Source: Aphrocallistes beatrix
Lineage: Eukaryota > Porifera > Hexactinellida > Sceptrulophora > Aphrocallistidae
NCBI GenBank assembly: GCA_963281255.1
Contig: OY725504.1
Coordinates: 310,001 to 374,000, forward strand
DNA: 64,000 nucleotides
Direction: 5' to 3'
Shown: positions 20,501 through 27,413 of the stretch, one piece after another
How the letters are laid out: every line of letters begins with the position of its first letter
How positions within the stretch are numbered: the stretch's first letter is position 1
The notes under the pieces: model-generated
Seen by the model: only the letters and a program-made list of their open reading frames with translations
The model's database searches: none
What the model was told of the DNA's origin: nothing
Position numbers and translations under genes: made by a program

Positions 20501-21274
20501 CTATCCTGTACAGTAGCGCACTTTATGGCTGTGGACTCTATGCAGTATTCCTATATTCTGTGTACCCCTGATATCTTCCGTGGACCACTAAGGGTCCATG
20601 GATTCTGGGTTGGGACCAATTGAGCACCTCCTCAGCTTTATACACAATGAATAACTTATACATAATTAGCATGCTGATTAAATATTCAGTTGTTGTTGTT
20701 GTTGTTGTTGTTATTGTAGTGTTTATAAATGTCCAACCAATGAAATGCGCTGTTATAAATTTCAGAAGTGGGCTGTTGGCTATAAATTCACTGCGTAATA
20801 CAGGTCGACACTATTTATTCACTTCATTGAGTCTGCACTTCTCATGAGAATCCTGGATACACAGCTACCACGTGTGCTGGGAGGGAAGATTGTTGTTTGA
20901 GGCAATCTTGTAGCGAATTCTGAGACAATTTTATGGAAGCTATTTTGAAAAAGAAAAAATTGCTACCTTTAGTCTCAGTAAATATCAGAATTTGATATCT
21001 TAAACTTTCAACACACAAGTACATTCAAATTTTGCAGTTTAAATTTGTGAATTTGTCTTAATACTGAATTAATGTTAATATGCTAGTAATTGGGTGTTGT
21101 AGGTAATTGCAATATTATTGTGATACAACATGTATGTGTTATTGTTTGTGTTTACATTTCACAGAAGTACAGAAGGCAGAACAGAGCAGAGAATCTGATT
21201 GGAGGACAGTCTCTAGTCTCAGCTACCAGGACACTCATGCAGATGTGACTCCAGATAAAATTAGGCATAAATAA
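5524..21274 (+). CDS. SFSWAP: SFSWAP (suppressor-of-white-apricot) splicing regulator, nine exons
   Basis: Rebuilt from exons 5524-5949, 6310-6631, 12372-12476, 12544-12758, 13295-13516, 13664-13795, 13851-13899, 20232-20438 and 21165-21274. All are GT-AG and all phases agree, giving 595 residues. Exon 1 is the DRY_EERY domain (EQGLHLIPWTGNTSLLVDRY, CDKERYLELNTEL). Exon 2 is SURP1 (KMHAIIVKTASHVAEKG, DFLNLEDTLNPYYK). Exon 5 is SURP2 (PPPPDLQQLIDKVAYQV, NQYNAYY), preceded by the family's LPAGV. Exon 6 carries VPISFSFQKK and an acidic run. Exon 8 has RRKRVAEFMQKIK, matching the family's RKRKAALFLQTLK. The C-terminal RS-rich region of vertebrate SFSWAP is not seen. Introns 2 (5.7 kb) and 7 (6.3 kb) hold four other genes. 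The upstream frame stays open to 5395, so a further 5' exon is possible. Confidence 0.85.
6994..7983 (-). CDS. HENMT1: HENMT1-like small-RNA 2'-O-methyltransferase, short paralogue
   Basis: Intronless 329-residue frame inside SFSWAP intron 2, antisense to it. HEN1-family enzymes methylate the 3'-terminal 2'-OH of piRNAs in animals. Seen: FSPPLYLQRYNL near the N terminus, SAM site IDFGCAEGKF, GVDID, the metal-binding EVIEHLEE with later HPDHKFEWTRDE, TPNSEFNILF, and GVGEPPMGLEDVGYCSQ. After the catalytic domain (to about residue 235) the tail differs from its neighbour. It carries a tandem KSKIGSASPKLE repeat and lacks the conserved C-terminal segment of HENMT1. It lies head to head with the full-length paralogue at 9030. 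About 420 bp (7255-7677) is almost identical to that gene although the flanks have diverged. Whether it is active cannot be told; all motif residues I checked are present. Confidence 0.85.
   Translation of the reverse strand: MATEVTPKERGTNQKEDHTTGIVFSPPLYLQRYNLCTKYIEKVTPRKLIDFGCAEGKFIRVLRGKNYDFLQKIFGVDIDTEMLELSQHVVKSKKGNYNKNRTTPLKIALYRGSLTDWDPRIEGVDFVSLIEVIEHLEEDTLTQLPAAIFGRLRAKHVLITTPNSEFNILFKNLSGFRHPDHKFEWTRDEFMTWCEAVCHNYPYLVEFCGVGEPPMGLEDVGYCSQGAFFSIKPEIKLEASFSMIDMGTAKSKIGSASPKLEPGKSKIGSASPKLEQAGASNIAILSSELEEKLRVDPKYSARISELRSKPKLLKSRELRYDEIVSKEFP
8252..8418 (+). mobile_element. hAT-type MITE (CAGTGGTTCCCAACC ends)
   Basis: The left end CAGTGGTTCCCAACCTGGG and right end AAGGTTGAAAACCGCTG are inverted. 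Flanks ACTTAGTG and ACTTATTG form an 8-bp target duplication with one change. Termini and duplication size are those of hAT elements. A reverse fragment is at 20568-20620 and a distinct relative at 57781-57959. It sits between the two HENMT1 genes. Confidence 0.75.
8838..8925. repeat. Imperfect palindrome with CA/TG repeats at its centre
   Basis: ACACACACATG, then seven bases, then CATGTGTGTGTGT form a hairpin. Outer arms hold AAATCTGA and CAGATTT words. It lies about 110 bp upstream of the full-length HENMT1 gene. It may be structural only. Confidence 0.45.
9030..10496 (+). CDS. HENMT1: HENMT1, small-RNA 2'-O-methyltransferase, full-length paralogue
   Basis: Intronless, 488 residues, in SFSWAP intron 2. 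The catalytic domain spans about residues 35-250: FSPPLYRQRYSL, VVDFGCAECKF, GVDID, EVIEHLEE, TPNSEFNILF, HPDHKFEWTRDE, GVGEPPMGLEDVGYCSQ. The E, E, H and later H of the HEN1 metal site are all present. The SAM loop has Cys where the paralogue has Gly (AECKF against AEGKF). After an acidic, Glu/Thr-rich linker (about 260-330) comes IEQRLMSYPQISAFGNVEHV near residues 390-410. This matches the conserved C-terminal segment of vertebrate HENMT1 (RLLAYPKLN) and is absent from the paralogue at 6994. The protein should act on piRNAs, protecting their 3' ends. No introns, in contrast to typical animal HENMT1 genes, suggests a retrogene origin (inference). Confidence 0.88.
   Translation: MTDENCTNDPNEVRSKFPQPIIAENSEDTEPEDIRFSPPLYRQRYSLAIDFIKKVGPAKVVDFGCAECKFLWTLRNHSYAYVREIIGVDIDKNVLERHLQVAKPVTSEYLIRRATPLKIALYRGSLTEWDPRIEGVDFVSLIEVIEHLEEDTLAQLPAAIFGRLRAKHVLITTPNSEFNILFKNLSGFRHPDHKFEWTRDEFMTWCEAVCHNYPYLVEFCGVGEPPMGLEDVGYCSQGAFFSIKPEIKIETSFSMKEKENGDEANESEDTERESIFSNIEIPQLIINTEPTNTSKAEPTETADTEPEPSSAYEVIISTDFPMEDPSITPTHKLILEIEYYAHQIAKNEWRKLTELSDVREEDLHRHPVHSDWVSFEPGTGEGHIIAFVSIEQRLMSYPQISAFGNVEHVLNSVISSQSGNLNSELTHYRVELMEETGYNADSDEKEGDTNWNQDDQVEWNNIFQENVPDRSCALVPEDWDNDDLESKD
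10619..12088 (+). CDS. Uncharacterised coiled-coil protein
   Basis: Intronless 489-residue frame, 122 bp after HENMT1 and on the same strand, inside SFSWAP intron 2. I do not recognise the family. The N terminus is basic and Ser-rich, followed by an SETETETGTES acidic patch and a PPSPPPPQQQQ linker (about residues 85-95). Short coiled coils lie at about 95-165. A long one runs at about 205-420, with regular heptads and many Glu, Gln, Arg and Lys. The C terminus ends in EPRKWIADLLGKLKWLQSEI, an amphipathic helix. The architecture resembles centrosomal or ciliary coiled-coil proteins, but that is only a resemblance. Several GGAACT-type codon pairs recur here and in the HENMT1 and SFSWAP exons. 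Confidence 0.75.
   Translation: MHSNGRNLSSVRKHSNGGGRHKVYHFRYPDSETETETGTESLVGLKKERKLRQEAEAQSIRLAGLLHRAVTPTDTSTPRQSDTKPPSPPPPQQQQMDELSSRANQIEEKLERMKVRKDSSQLSSRLASINQQLFELESRPSSSGNQAGELQEQLELIEEATNRIAAKNRHAPPRRWSSQMSLDSAMSSRHNSSFTPDQSHDRVSTLEIELDSTRQVKDELKNRLEQMLVYARSLESELKNHSSELNLVRNGREQSFRELSSERHKVSELATILGQEKDTSLHFQELSKKLQIKFKRCQTELRNFEFENEQLLQQNSNLRAEFKHEIFSKNTVEDLRRENMQLKYELEDERSKLRSVREIQEKMGARYRCEMEEISNTKERLVHEKNNFEKQNFEFTQKTREIEILRETVNTQHQQIEQMKEDQSSILRATGSEVDLLMDTYGIRHQIPEFSSGTLRGLENEPRKWIADLLGKLKWLQSEIKRAQFKDSI
12089..12371. other. Rest of SFSWAP intron 2
   Basis: AT-rich, no further gene seen. Holds two AGGTGTGAA words (12171, 12246). The intron ends in TTGTATAG at 12371. Confidence 0.6.
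14012..14183 (+). mobile_element. hAT-type MITE (CAGGGTTTTTTAAGG ends)
   Basis: The left end CAGGGTTTTTTAAGGGCG and right end CCTTAAAAAAACCCTG are inverted. Flanking AATTAAAA and AATTAGAA are an 8-bp target duplication with one change. The interior repeats GTTACACC and GGTGTAA words. It lies in SFSWAP intron 7. Confidence 0.7.
14204..14399 (+). mobile_element. MITE of the CATACTTGCCAACT family
   Basis: Contains the family phrases CTATTGAGCTAATTTTCTC, GTGTCCCGCTTT, AATTCAACGCTGCGTCCCGC and the right end CTCAAGTTGGCATGTAT. The left end is worn. It is about 120 bp after the hAT MITE in SFSWAP intron 7. Confidence 0.65.
14708..19249 (+). CDS. Rho guanine-nucleotide exchange factor of the ARHGEF10/ARHGEF17 type
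   Basis: Intronless 1513-residue frame inside SFSWAP intron 7. Residues about 205-405 are a DH domain (RVRVLQEILNTEIDYIRCL opening helix; LKTALLRPIEIFPKYIYLV as the late conserved helix). About 415-615 fits the PH-like domain that follows (KLIRIEPVIKLSRK, RYIFIFNDHILCLRG). About 640-990 is a WD40-like beta-propeller (TVWVGTESGKLYIFDA, GLANGDLMVFDLG, SLWVGTTEGIILNYEL). After a long Ser/Pro-rich region (1000-1460) the C terminus YVLSAGGGYFDWR and TLILWELPI resembles the closing propeller strand of ARHGEF10. These proteins activate Rho-family GTPases. A 4.5-kb gene with no intron, where relatives usually have many, suggests a retrocopy that stayed functional (inference). Which paralogue it corresponds to is open. 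Confidence 0.85.
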   Translation: MTTRAKLIAKRAEKTKNFLSYISKNRINDSGTASQVLPLDPNEVDAPTQPRDHIERTMSVPILSLETKRKLSGKTASQPLMSFSKYDLYPGSDSEEDLDLMSMSGEPNYVDLSMIQDPSVRKSVRITKAILTKSTNELRAYSDSLKFPQFDDEVVAGKPEDDIQTEDVSMSEESTQIARNRLRSSVSVSRPFRIPPLPKTATENDRNRVRVLQEILNTEIDYIRCLRKLVALRDLVAANGSTLGLNEEQVERMFAGIPDILDSHEMFYMSMSGKLKQMPEDFNIVLLEFGPDCISAFSREIVTISYTKYSAHFTSVLDQIVKQQMANENFTKMIKKFESDMNESLKTALLRPIEIFPKYIYLVGELLRYTDASHSDHCSLGNALAGLESMAIRLGVIRRESELKEQFLQLQSRIITIGKDFFRSGSRKLIRIEPVIKLSRKNGRIKPKFRYIFIFNDHILCLRGAKRPFMQEMLVPDLESGATLLSQYFLEWSTPIESVDVKVREKAENLRVYREIVKILNEELSQKKTDLDILKQIDLLVTQLYGDYQGLTKVNVQNSIAHLSHDLKSDLIYTSTQKSHAIEINLTRGPRQKRYIYYLGSIDSLKEFVLTFRYSKLRMQPENIQGWLTFSPESEHKMKYLHNHPMQVDYHTVDTMYANCSVICATLVHEGIVWLCCGNLRLGLIIILNTQGKTIEKILQHKVCAERISVVHFMPAFQSTNECFEVSWVYPTVWVGTESGKLYIFDATIPTRIDLNVETDCPDTIVSMENFEDTMFIGLANGDLMVFDLGEDSQWDGICRFSMNISELSISSIHVITESLWCFSGNRAFIFSPTQLNIVETVTINNDPSLHVLLTAPFGNAIWLCMKQTSELLLFHVLHKEILQTVSLNRFFKQMKMEGLIENEAIKISSLLATHGSLWVGTTEGIILNYELHDGVPVFVGQTSMSRDSHIEGAKEFLFISKNIGQRCAPKFQNPRRDPDMLELDDGYWTQTQMKQQNACKAPSIPSAFEASNILLEGDLKIQRVSSDPTKTEEGLPRDFTSPLAPNSARKRPLSQTSSFPPKLNATPQTRHNSFPLTSDAMYDNQFKPSEETIQERSFEDSTHIDPNSPVQNNSTFKDIKLDEAIPPVISGINPPPPKPPRFQPHQSSESLPLNGHVDDLVPIGTEMRQGRSSVSSDVTYEEIRQRNLSAEYSQSSLEDSENSTANNSLASNAGPVSIKQTPKPFSSKFIDLTNPSHTEKIWEMVEDVKLDKKSYTRDPYVIMKSPSKTFQSPQIETMTKKEEQEASPYVQLSSFVNKPRERSKTEIGNLDGEGPEGRKPLIPEYSMIRRNLTQTDDMEQVPHLVPPTANEYFVLSSETRNSNSYRPKKRSVPNLSESGMKVFPTKRQVSGVYTKLKMNEALDLEAPTYERLILNSDGRPISISPDRKLKYRRTKSDSVPIQNKLSITTPKNSNEPLSERESAWMDIHLDSYYVLSAGGGYFDWRVEGNKPSHNDATNPTLILWELPITHNL
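19250..20231. other. Rest of SFSWAP intron 7, downstream of the RhoGEF gene
   Basis: No gene seen. A CTATTTATAG word lies directly after the RhoGEF stop (about 19250) and a CTATAAATAG near 19993; an AGGTGTGAA word is at 19420. The intron ends TTATGTTTTAG before exon 8. Confidence 0.5.
20568..20620 (-). mobile_element. Fragment of the CAGTGGTTCCCAACC hAT-type MITE
   Basis: Reads CCATGGACCC and GTGGTCCACGGAAGATATCAG on the minus strand in two pieces, matching the left half of the copy at 8252-8418. It lies in SFSWAP intron 8. Confidence 0.55.
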
Positions 21275-23044
21275 GAATTTTGTTCTTATTTTAAACACAA
21301 TCTTATTTCGTATTTTGAAATTAAACTTCTTCCAATTCAATTACATAGAAAGCAAGGGAATGAGTTTACACGTGGGTATAGGTGTCACATTGCGAATCAA
21401 CCAATTAAAATTCTATCTGCATTTTTCACACCTTACTTGAGAACGTTGAACAAAAATTTTTACAATTTTCTATTCTTTAATAATTGACAAAGGTAGTAGA
21501 GATATAATCGAATACAGTCAACTCCGTTTCCGTTTCACTAGAACAAATATACAGAGAGCGGAATAGCTGTAAAGTTTGTATGAAAGTTGTAACTCCAACC
21601 TAGAACTAGATTTAGTTTAAAGGATAAATTGCTGAGAATCCAAAAGACACAACTAGCATTGAAATAATTGGAGTCATTCCCATCAGTGGAAATGTCTGTA
21701 AGATGCTTTGAAATTATGATGCTAGCACTCGTCCGCATAATTTGCAATAACCAACCAATCTATGAGTTAGTTAAATGATGGGAAGACAGACTAAACTCTC
21801 AATCATAAAATTTCCCTAAATCTCCCGTACTTTTCAATAACAACAGTGTCATACTATCTCAGCTATGTTCCCATTGCTCTTGTGTAATCCTAAAGCTAAA
21901 CTATGAGAAGACAGATCAAACTTTGAAACATAAAATTTCCCTAAATCTACCGTTCTTTTCAATGACAGAATTGCTCTTGTGATAATCTCTTATTGAACGC
22001 TGCTAAGTTAAAGCAGGATTCTCAATGGGAGAAGGGAAGTAGAGAACATTCAGCACATAACTAACAGTACAACTAACTTCTTATGTCATCATAGATGAGA
22101 TATAATGAAGTAAGGAGACATACGTTTAGTTTAGCTAAGTTTTGATATAGTAAATCTGCAGATGAGCACTAATCCTACAAATTACATTGATAAGTTAAGA
22201 GCGAGAAATCTCGTTTAGAATAACACTAAATATTAGACCAAATTAAGGGCGATTAATGATAATGACAATAAGAGGACTAAATTTGTAAAGCTTAAGTGTA
22301 AAGTTGAGAAGCAGAAATTGAATTAGAAGTGAACTGTTCGTTTCTTGAGATTCCACCACAGACGACACAATTCTAACACTAACAACCGACACATCTCCAA
22401 ACTTAGAGTCAATACTAGCAGCTAGCTGATTGGACTGGAAGTGTTAAGGGATAGTATGTCTCAATTGGAACTAAACAAATAGAAAATTAGAGAATCCCAG
22501 ATGTCTGAAAACTTTGTGACAATGGAGGATCCTACACATTCCTGAGAATGAAACTGTAACTAACTACAGAATCACTCCTGGAAATGTGTTATATAAATAA
22601 ATCGAGGAGACGAACACATCAATTAGGAATTCATCTAAAAATAGAACTCATTCCTTATACATAAACAGAATGACAGGTGTTCTCTGTAATATTCCGCCAA
22701 TGGAATAGTGAGCCCAGTTGGACCGTTAAAGAACAGTGAACAGTCAGATAGGCTTGTTTAAACTAATTTCACACAAATCTCTATCAATTAAGAGGTTAAG
22801 ATGGACTATTACAGAACATGGAGGATTTGAAAACTGAAAAATTAGAAAACGCACTGACTAGATTGACTAATAATAAACAAAGCTTTAATGATACAATATC
22901 AAATAAACAAACGTGAATGTAGAAACAAATAATAACATATAAATTGAAATGAAAGTCATTCGAAAGAGTCCACGATCAGTCACAGCAGCTGCTTTCTGGA
23001 CAGTCTGAAGAAGAGTCGATCGAGTTCAGCAGACAGAACAGTTC
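21275..23044. other. Intergenic region after SFSWAP, with a tandem duplication
   Basis: No gene seen. A worn pogo-like end (TACAGTCAACTCCGTTT) lies at about 21514. Bases about 21775-21890 and 21901-21985 are diverged direct copies sharing GAAGACAGA, CATAAAATTTCCCTAAATCT and ATTGCTCTTGTG. The remainder is AT-rich. Confidence 0.5.
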
Positions 23045-23122
23045 GATAAACCTAGGCAACGGGTTACCCAGTGCATTCCCTCCTCTCCTCTGAGCTATAA
23101 ATAGATATGTCTATAAATAGAA
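23045..23122 (-). pseudogene. Stray copy of the MEF2 intron-7/exon-8 boundary
   Basis: On the minus strand this reads the doubled CTATTTATAG acceptor followed by GGAATGCACTGGGTAACCCG. It closely matches MEF2 exon 8 and the last 30 bases of its intron (30060-30122). Beyond about 60 bp the match fades and the frame soon stops. It is a duplicated exon edge, not a working exon in any gene I can see. Confidence 0.55.
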
Positions 23123-23258
23123 GCAACAATCAGAGAGAACGTAGTGAATAGAATTAATAATAAACAAAGTTGTGATGGACAATATCAAATAAACAAACAT
23201 GTAAAAGCAAATAATAACAAAATTGAAAAGAAAAACAAATTATTAGATTAGGAACAAG

Positions 23259-23975
23259 TTAATTGGAAAATATTTGGAGTTGGAATTCATCAAAAGGTGC
23301 TACTACCACGAGTTTGAGATTCATGAGAGCTATGCCTAGTGGATTCAATAAGGGACCACTATCTAGAAACTGTCCTATCGTGTGGAGGAGTGCTCCATTT
23401 GGAGAGAACACTTTGATGCAGTGATCCTCATCATCGCAGAAAATAAAATTCTTCTCTTTGTCCAAACAAAAGAACCAGGCTTTATTAACTTGCATTCCTG
23501 CATCATGTGTGATGATGGAGCGTAGCTTGTCTCCAGCGTGAGAGAATATGTACATGCAGGGAGAATCAGATTCACTGAGGATATAAACTTCTTCTGCAGT
23601 TAGCTTCACGTCACAAGGATATCTCATTGATTCGTGAGTTATGGAATGTTTGAAGTTTAGTGACTCGTCTACGATTTGGATTCTGTGATTGAGAGAATCT
23701 GCGATATAGAGATCTCCGTTGTCTGAGACAGTGAGTTGTCTAGGATTGTTGAACATTCCATCTGTAGATCCCTGACCCAATAACGCAGCCACGGGATGGA
23801 TGTCTGCTTCTATTTTGAAGTGGAACACTCCGTGTGCTCCTATGTCTGTTACGTATACGTTATTCCTATGGAATGCTATACCCCATGGACATACCATACG
23901 TACATGCGTGAAACTATTCAGGAAATCGCCTCTCTCGGAATATATTGACACCCTAGCCAACCATAATCCTCCTAA
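23259..23975 (-). pseudogene. NHL-repeat gene copy, 5' truncated
   Basis: The NHL propeller is intact from RVSIYSERGDFLNSF to the C terminus LVVVAPFDEFQLQIFSN and closely matches the copies at 25.5, 41 and 43.8 kb. The coiled-coil half and the first NHL phrase (AIDE, NIYVAEGG) are missing. Homology breaks at about 23975, and the next recognisable sequence upstream is a fossil integrase fragment. The open frame extends to 24023 through unrelated sequence. Its 3' flank (GTTAATTGGAAAATATTTGG) is shared with the 25.5-kb copy. It is most likely a pseudogene unless a promoter and start were recruited. Confidence 0.75.
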
Positions 23976-24139
23976 CTTTTTAGCTGTCCACAAACTCCCG
24001 AGGAGAATGTGCCCGCTTTCCAAAAGATCTCCCAGACAAGAATCTATCGGAGATGTAGGTTGTCTCCCAGAACATAGTAAGTGTGGTGAACTTCCTGTAG
24101 ATTCGTTTCCACATTATTACAATAAAAGCTTATTTCGGG

Positions 24140-24770
24140 GAGAATGCTGGCAATTGATTCCTTGCTAAGCACCCGATCGAGCATGAGGCACCTGGAAACC
24201 TGTTTACCCACTCTATACTCCGTTCAGCCAAGCCATCGACTTGTGGGTGATATGGAGTTGTATGCTTCTTCTCAATCCCACTTCCTCACACATCATTCTG
24301 ATTTCGGCCAATCAACAATCCTTGCTCTGATCGCTAAGCAAGACACTCGGCACTCCATGCCCTCGGAAAATCCACCCTTTTTGAACTCACTAACGAGGGA
24401 GCTCGCTTTCTGATATTTCAACGGGACAGCTTCTATGCACCGAGTGAAGACGTCTATAATTAGAAGGAAATATCGATATTCCTCGTCTGCACATTGTAAC
24501 GTGGAGATATTCACAGCAACGAATTCGCTCGGACCAATACCACTTCTCTGGAAGGTTTCAAGAGAGACCTTAGCGGTGTTTGAAGGATTAACAAAATATT
24601 CCATGAAGCAGCCATTGCGTAGATAGTTAATGGGTTCTTGCTCGTGGAAGGTTTATCAGAAAGTTCTTGCTGGATTCGTCTCAAGAAGTGACAATGTTTA
24701 TCAGAAATTCTCGAAAATCGAATTCTTTCGGGCCATTCCATAAAGCAAGGTTTCATGAGGGACAAAATCC
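24140..24770 (-). mobile_element. Fossil LTR-retrotransposon fragment (integrase region, Ty3/Gypsy-like)
   Basis: Minus-strand frames show an integrase-core-like stretch (YFLLIIDVFTRCIEAVPL) and the region before it. No reverse transcriptase, gag or LTRs are visible nearby. The fragment is broken in several places and looks old. It adjoins the truncated NHL copy, so it may have been involved in that rearrangement. Confidence 0.6.
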
Positions 24771-25529
24771 CACATGGCTAACTAAGTGCAGCCTTGAGAA
24801 ATGAGATGAGAAGTCTAAGGATTAATAAGGGCTATTAACACCACCTCAGGATTTGATAGTTTATGAATTTTAGTGGTTATCACACCAGACCACAGAATTG
24901 TCAGTACTGCTGACTCTGCTAACGGATTTGTTAAATAAGATTCATTGCTATGTCAGACAAAGTAATTGATTGTCTCTTCATGGAACAACCTTAGAAGAGA
25001 AGTCTAAGAAATCTAGAAAGTAAAGTTAGGAATTGAGTGGTACAAGTCAAGAATGTTTCAGCGTTAACGGAATATTCGTCTCAGAAACCTAAGTTGTATG
25101 TACAATGTGTGAAAAGTGAGTGCTTTTAGGAGTGAAATATGATGAGGAGACCGAAGTTGCATTTGAAAGGAGGAATGGAGCTGGAAACCAGGTGTCAAGG
25201 AGGCTTTTGAGGTGGAGAATTAAAGTGGTCACGTGGTATCATGGCATTTAGACGCATGATAATGTAATCATGGGATTTTACACTACAGCCGTAGCTTATG
25301 TACAAGCTTGTAGTGTCTAGATGTTCTTGATTCTTAGCCGCTATGACTCAAATCATCCGAAAATGGGAATACAGTGAATGCCAGTTACATTCTCATTCAC
25401 GCATTAGATACGATAGCGACCAATCTTCCGCCATTCATGTTTCAGAGAAATCAACACAAACAAACAAACAAGGAAAAGTTACTGATAATAGAATTGAATA
25501 GAAAAGTATGTTATTAGATTAGAACTCAG
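24771..25529. other. Intergenic, nothing recognised
   Basis: AT-rich sequence with no convincing exon, RNA gene or TIR pair. A short AAAC microsatellite lies at about 25457. Confidence 0.5.
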
Positions 25530-26783
25530 TTAATTGGAAAATATTTGGAGTTTGAATTCATCTTCAGGTGCTACTACCACGAGTTTGAGATTCATGAGAG
25601 CTATGCCTTCTGGAATCATATATATATCACTATCTTGAAACTGTCCTATCGTGTGGAGGAGTGCTCCATTTGGAGAGAACACTTTGATGCAGTGATCCTC
25701 ACCATCGCAGAAAATAAAATTCTTCTCTTTGTCCAAACAAAAGAACCAGGCTTTATTAACTTGCATTCCTCCACCATGTGTGATGATGGAGCGTAGCTTG
25801 TCTCCATCGTGAGAGAATATGTGCATGCAGGGAGAATCAGTGGAACTGAGGATATAAAATTCTTCTGCAGTTAGCTTGACGTCACGAGGATATCTCATTG
25901 ATTCGTGAGTCATGGAATGTTTGAAGTTTAGTGACTCGTCTACGATTTGAATTCTGTGATTGCCATAATCTGCGATATAGAGATCTCCGTTGTCTGAGAC
26001 AGTGAGTTGTCTAGGATTGTTGAACATTCCATCTGTAGATCCCTTACCCAATAACGCAGCCACGGGATGGATATCTGCTTCTATTTTGAAGTGGAACACT
26101 CCGGGTGCAAATGTGTCTGTCACGTATACGTTATTCCTATGGAATGCTATACCCCATGGGTATCTCATACGTTCATGAGTGAAACTATTCAGGAAATCGC
26201 CTCTCTCTGAAAATATTGAAACTCTAGCGAACCTAGATTCTCCTTCAGCGACATAAATATGATTGGTTGAGTCATCAATAGCGACTCCATTAGGAAACTA
26301 AAGCTGTCCAGGATTCTTTCCTTCCTTTCCTACAGCTACTATTCGTTGCATTTGTTGGTATTGGGGGATGACTGGCACTGTCTCTTCTACAACATCTCCC
26401 AGAGCTAAGATCAGCTGCTCCAGCTCTTCACTCTCTCCCTGGAATTTCAGTCGTGTCTCAGGTTGAGGTAGTCTCAACTCTGTTAGTTTTGTTTCAATAT
26501 CTGCGAGCATTCTTTCCTGCAAATCTCGGAGTTCGTTGTCCTTTATGTCTCGCTCAATATTTGCTTTGGTTGTTAGAAGTTCTTGTTCCTTCTGTGTGCG
26601 GTGTAGTTCTCGTGCGGCCATTTCGAGGCGTCTCTCGTTTGCTTCAGTGAGGACAGTCATTCGTCGGTGGTTCACACATGCGACCACTCTGTCGAAGAAG
26701 TGGTTTATGTGCACCTCAATGGGATCCACGGGTTGTGGTTCGTCGTGATAACGAGCAGCCATTTCCAATATTAGAATGTACAA
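25530..26783 (-). pseudogene. Coiled-coil plus NHL-repeat gene with one in-frame stop
   Basis: The whole 418-codon frame aligns with the intact copies at 40993 and 43798. It has a coiled-coil N terminus (MAARYHDEPQ, then ERRLEMAARE) and an NHL propeller to FKLQIFSN. The only break seen is a TAG at 26298-26300, where the intact copies continue GELSSPHGVAIDE. Before and after it the same frame stays open. The 5' flank keeps the family promoter block (TGCCACTGTAACTATAAGAA, about 26850-26880). A single stop in an otherwise clean frame suggests recent inactivation, a polymorphism, a sequencing error, or two separate products. The homologous start may be the second Met at 26762. Confidence 0.75.
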
Positions 26784-27194
26784 ATAGAGATAGAATATAA
26801 TTGTTCACTAATTTGGTAGATTTGATTTTTAATAGAATACAAAAGTTAGAGTTCTTATAGTTACAGTGGCAGAGATAAGAATGTATTGAGTTTCATTATA
26901 TATTCACATTATGGATAGATTCAGTGTCTACCTATTCTAAAATGGTTCATCACTTTTAATTGTTGCACCATGTACACTGATAATTGCTTAGCTACAGTGC
27001 AACCTCAGTTAAATGAACTAAGACACGCAAATACCTACAATTCCAGAATATTTAAAAATATATTTGAAATTGTGACGTTTTGTTTTCATATCATGATGTT
27101 CGATACAAATCGTGAGATTTGAGTGATCTGTCGTGAGTCAATGATGATATTGTGTGAGTTGACTTTCAGCAAAGTAGATAATCCTAATGAAATT
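26784..27194. other. Upstream region of the NHL copy
   Basis: Holds the promoter block shared with the 41- and 43.8-kb copies (about 26850-26880) and a worn pogo-like end TACAGTGCAACCTCAGTTAA at about 26994. Nothing else recognised. Confidence 0.5.
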
Positions 27195-27413
27195 CATCCA
27201 TGCCAACTTGAGCCATGATGAAAGCGGGACGCAGCGTTAAATTTCGCGGGACATGGCGGGACGCAATAGAAAAGTATTATACATAGAGCCAAAAAAAGCG
27301 GGACATAATGGGGAAATTTCTTGTAAAAGCGGGACACTCCTGAGAAAATTAACTCAATAGAAGAGTGAAAAAAGCGGGACGTCCCGCCAAAAACGGGACA
27401 GTTGGCAAGTATG
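27195..27413 (-). mobile_element. MITE of the CATACTTGCCAACT family
   Basis: Complete copy in reverse orientation, from CATGCCAACTTGAGCCATG to GACAGTTGGCAAGTATG. It carries the family's repeated GCGGGAC words. Confidence 0.7.
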
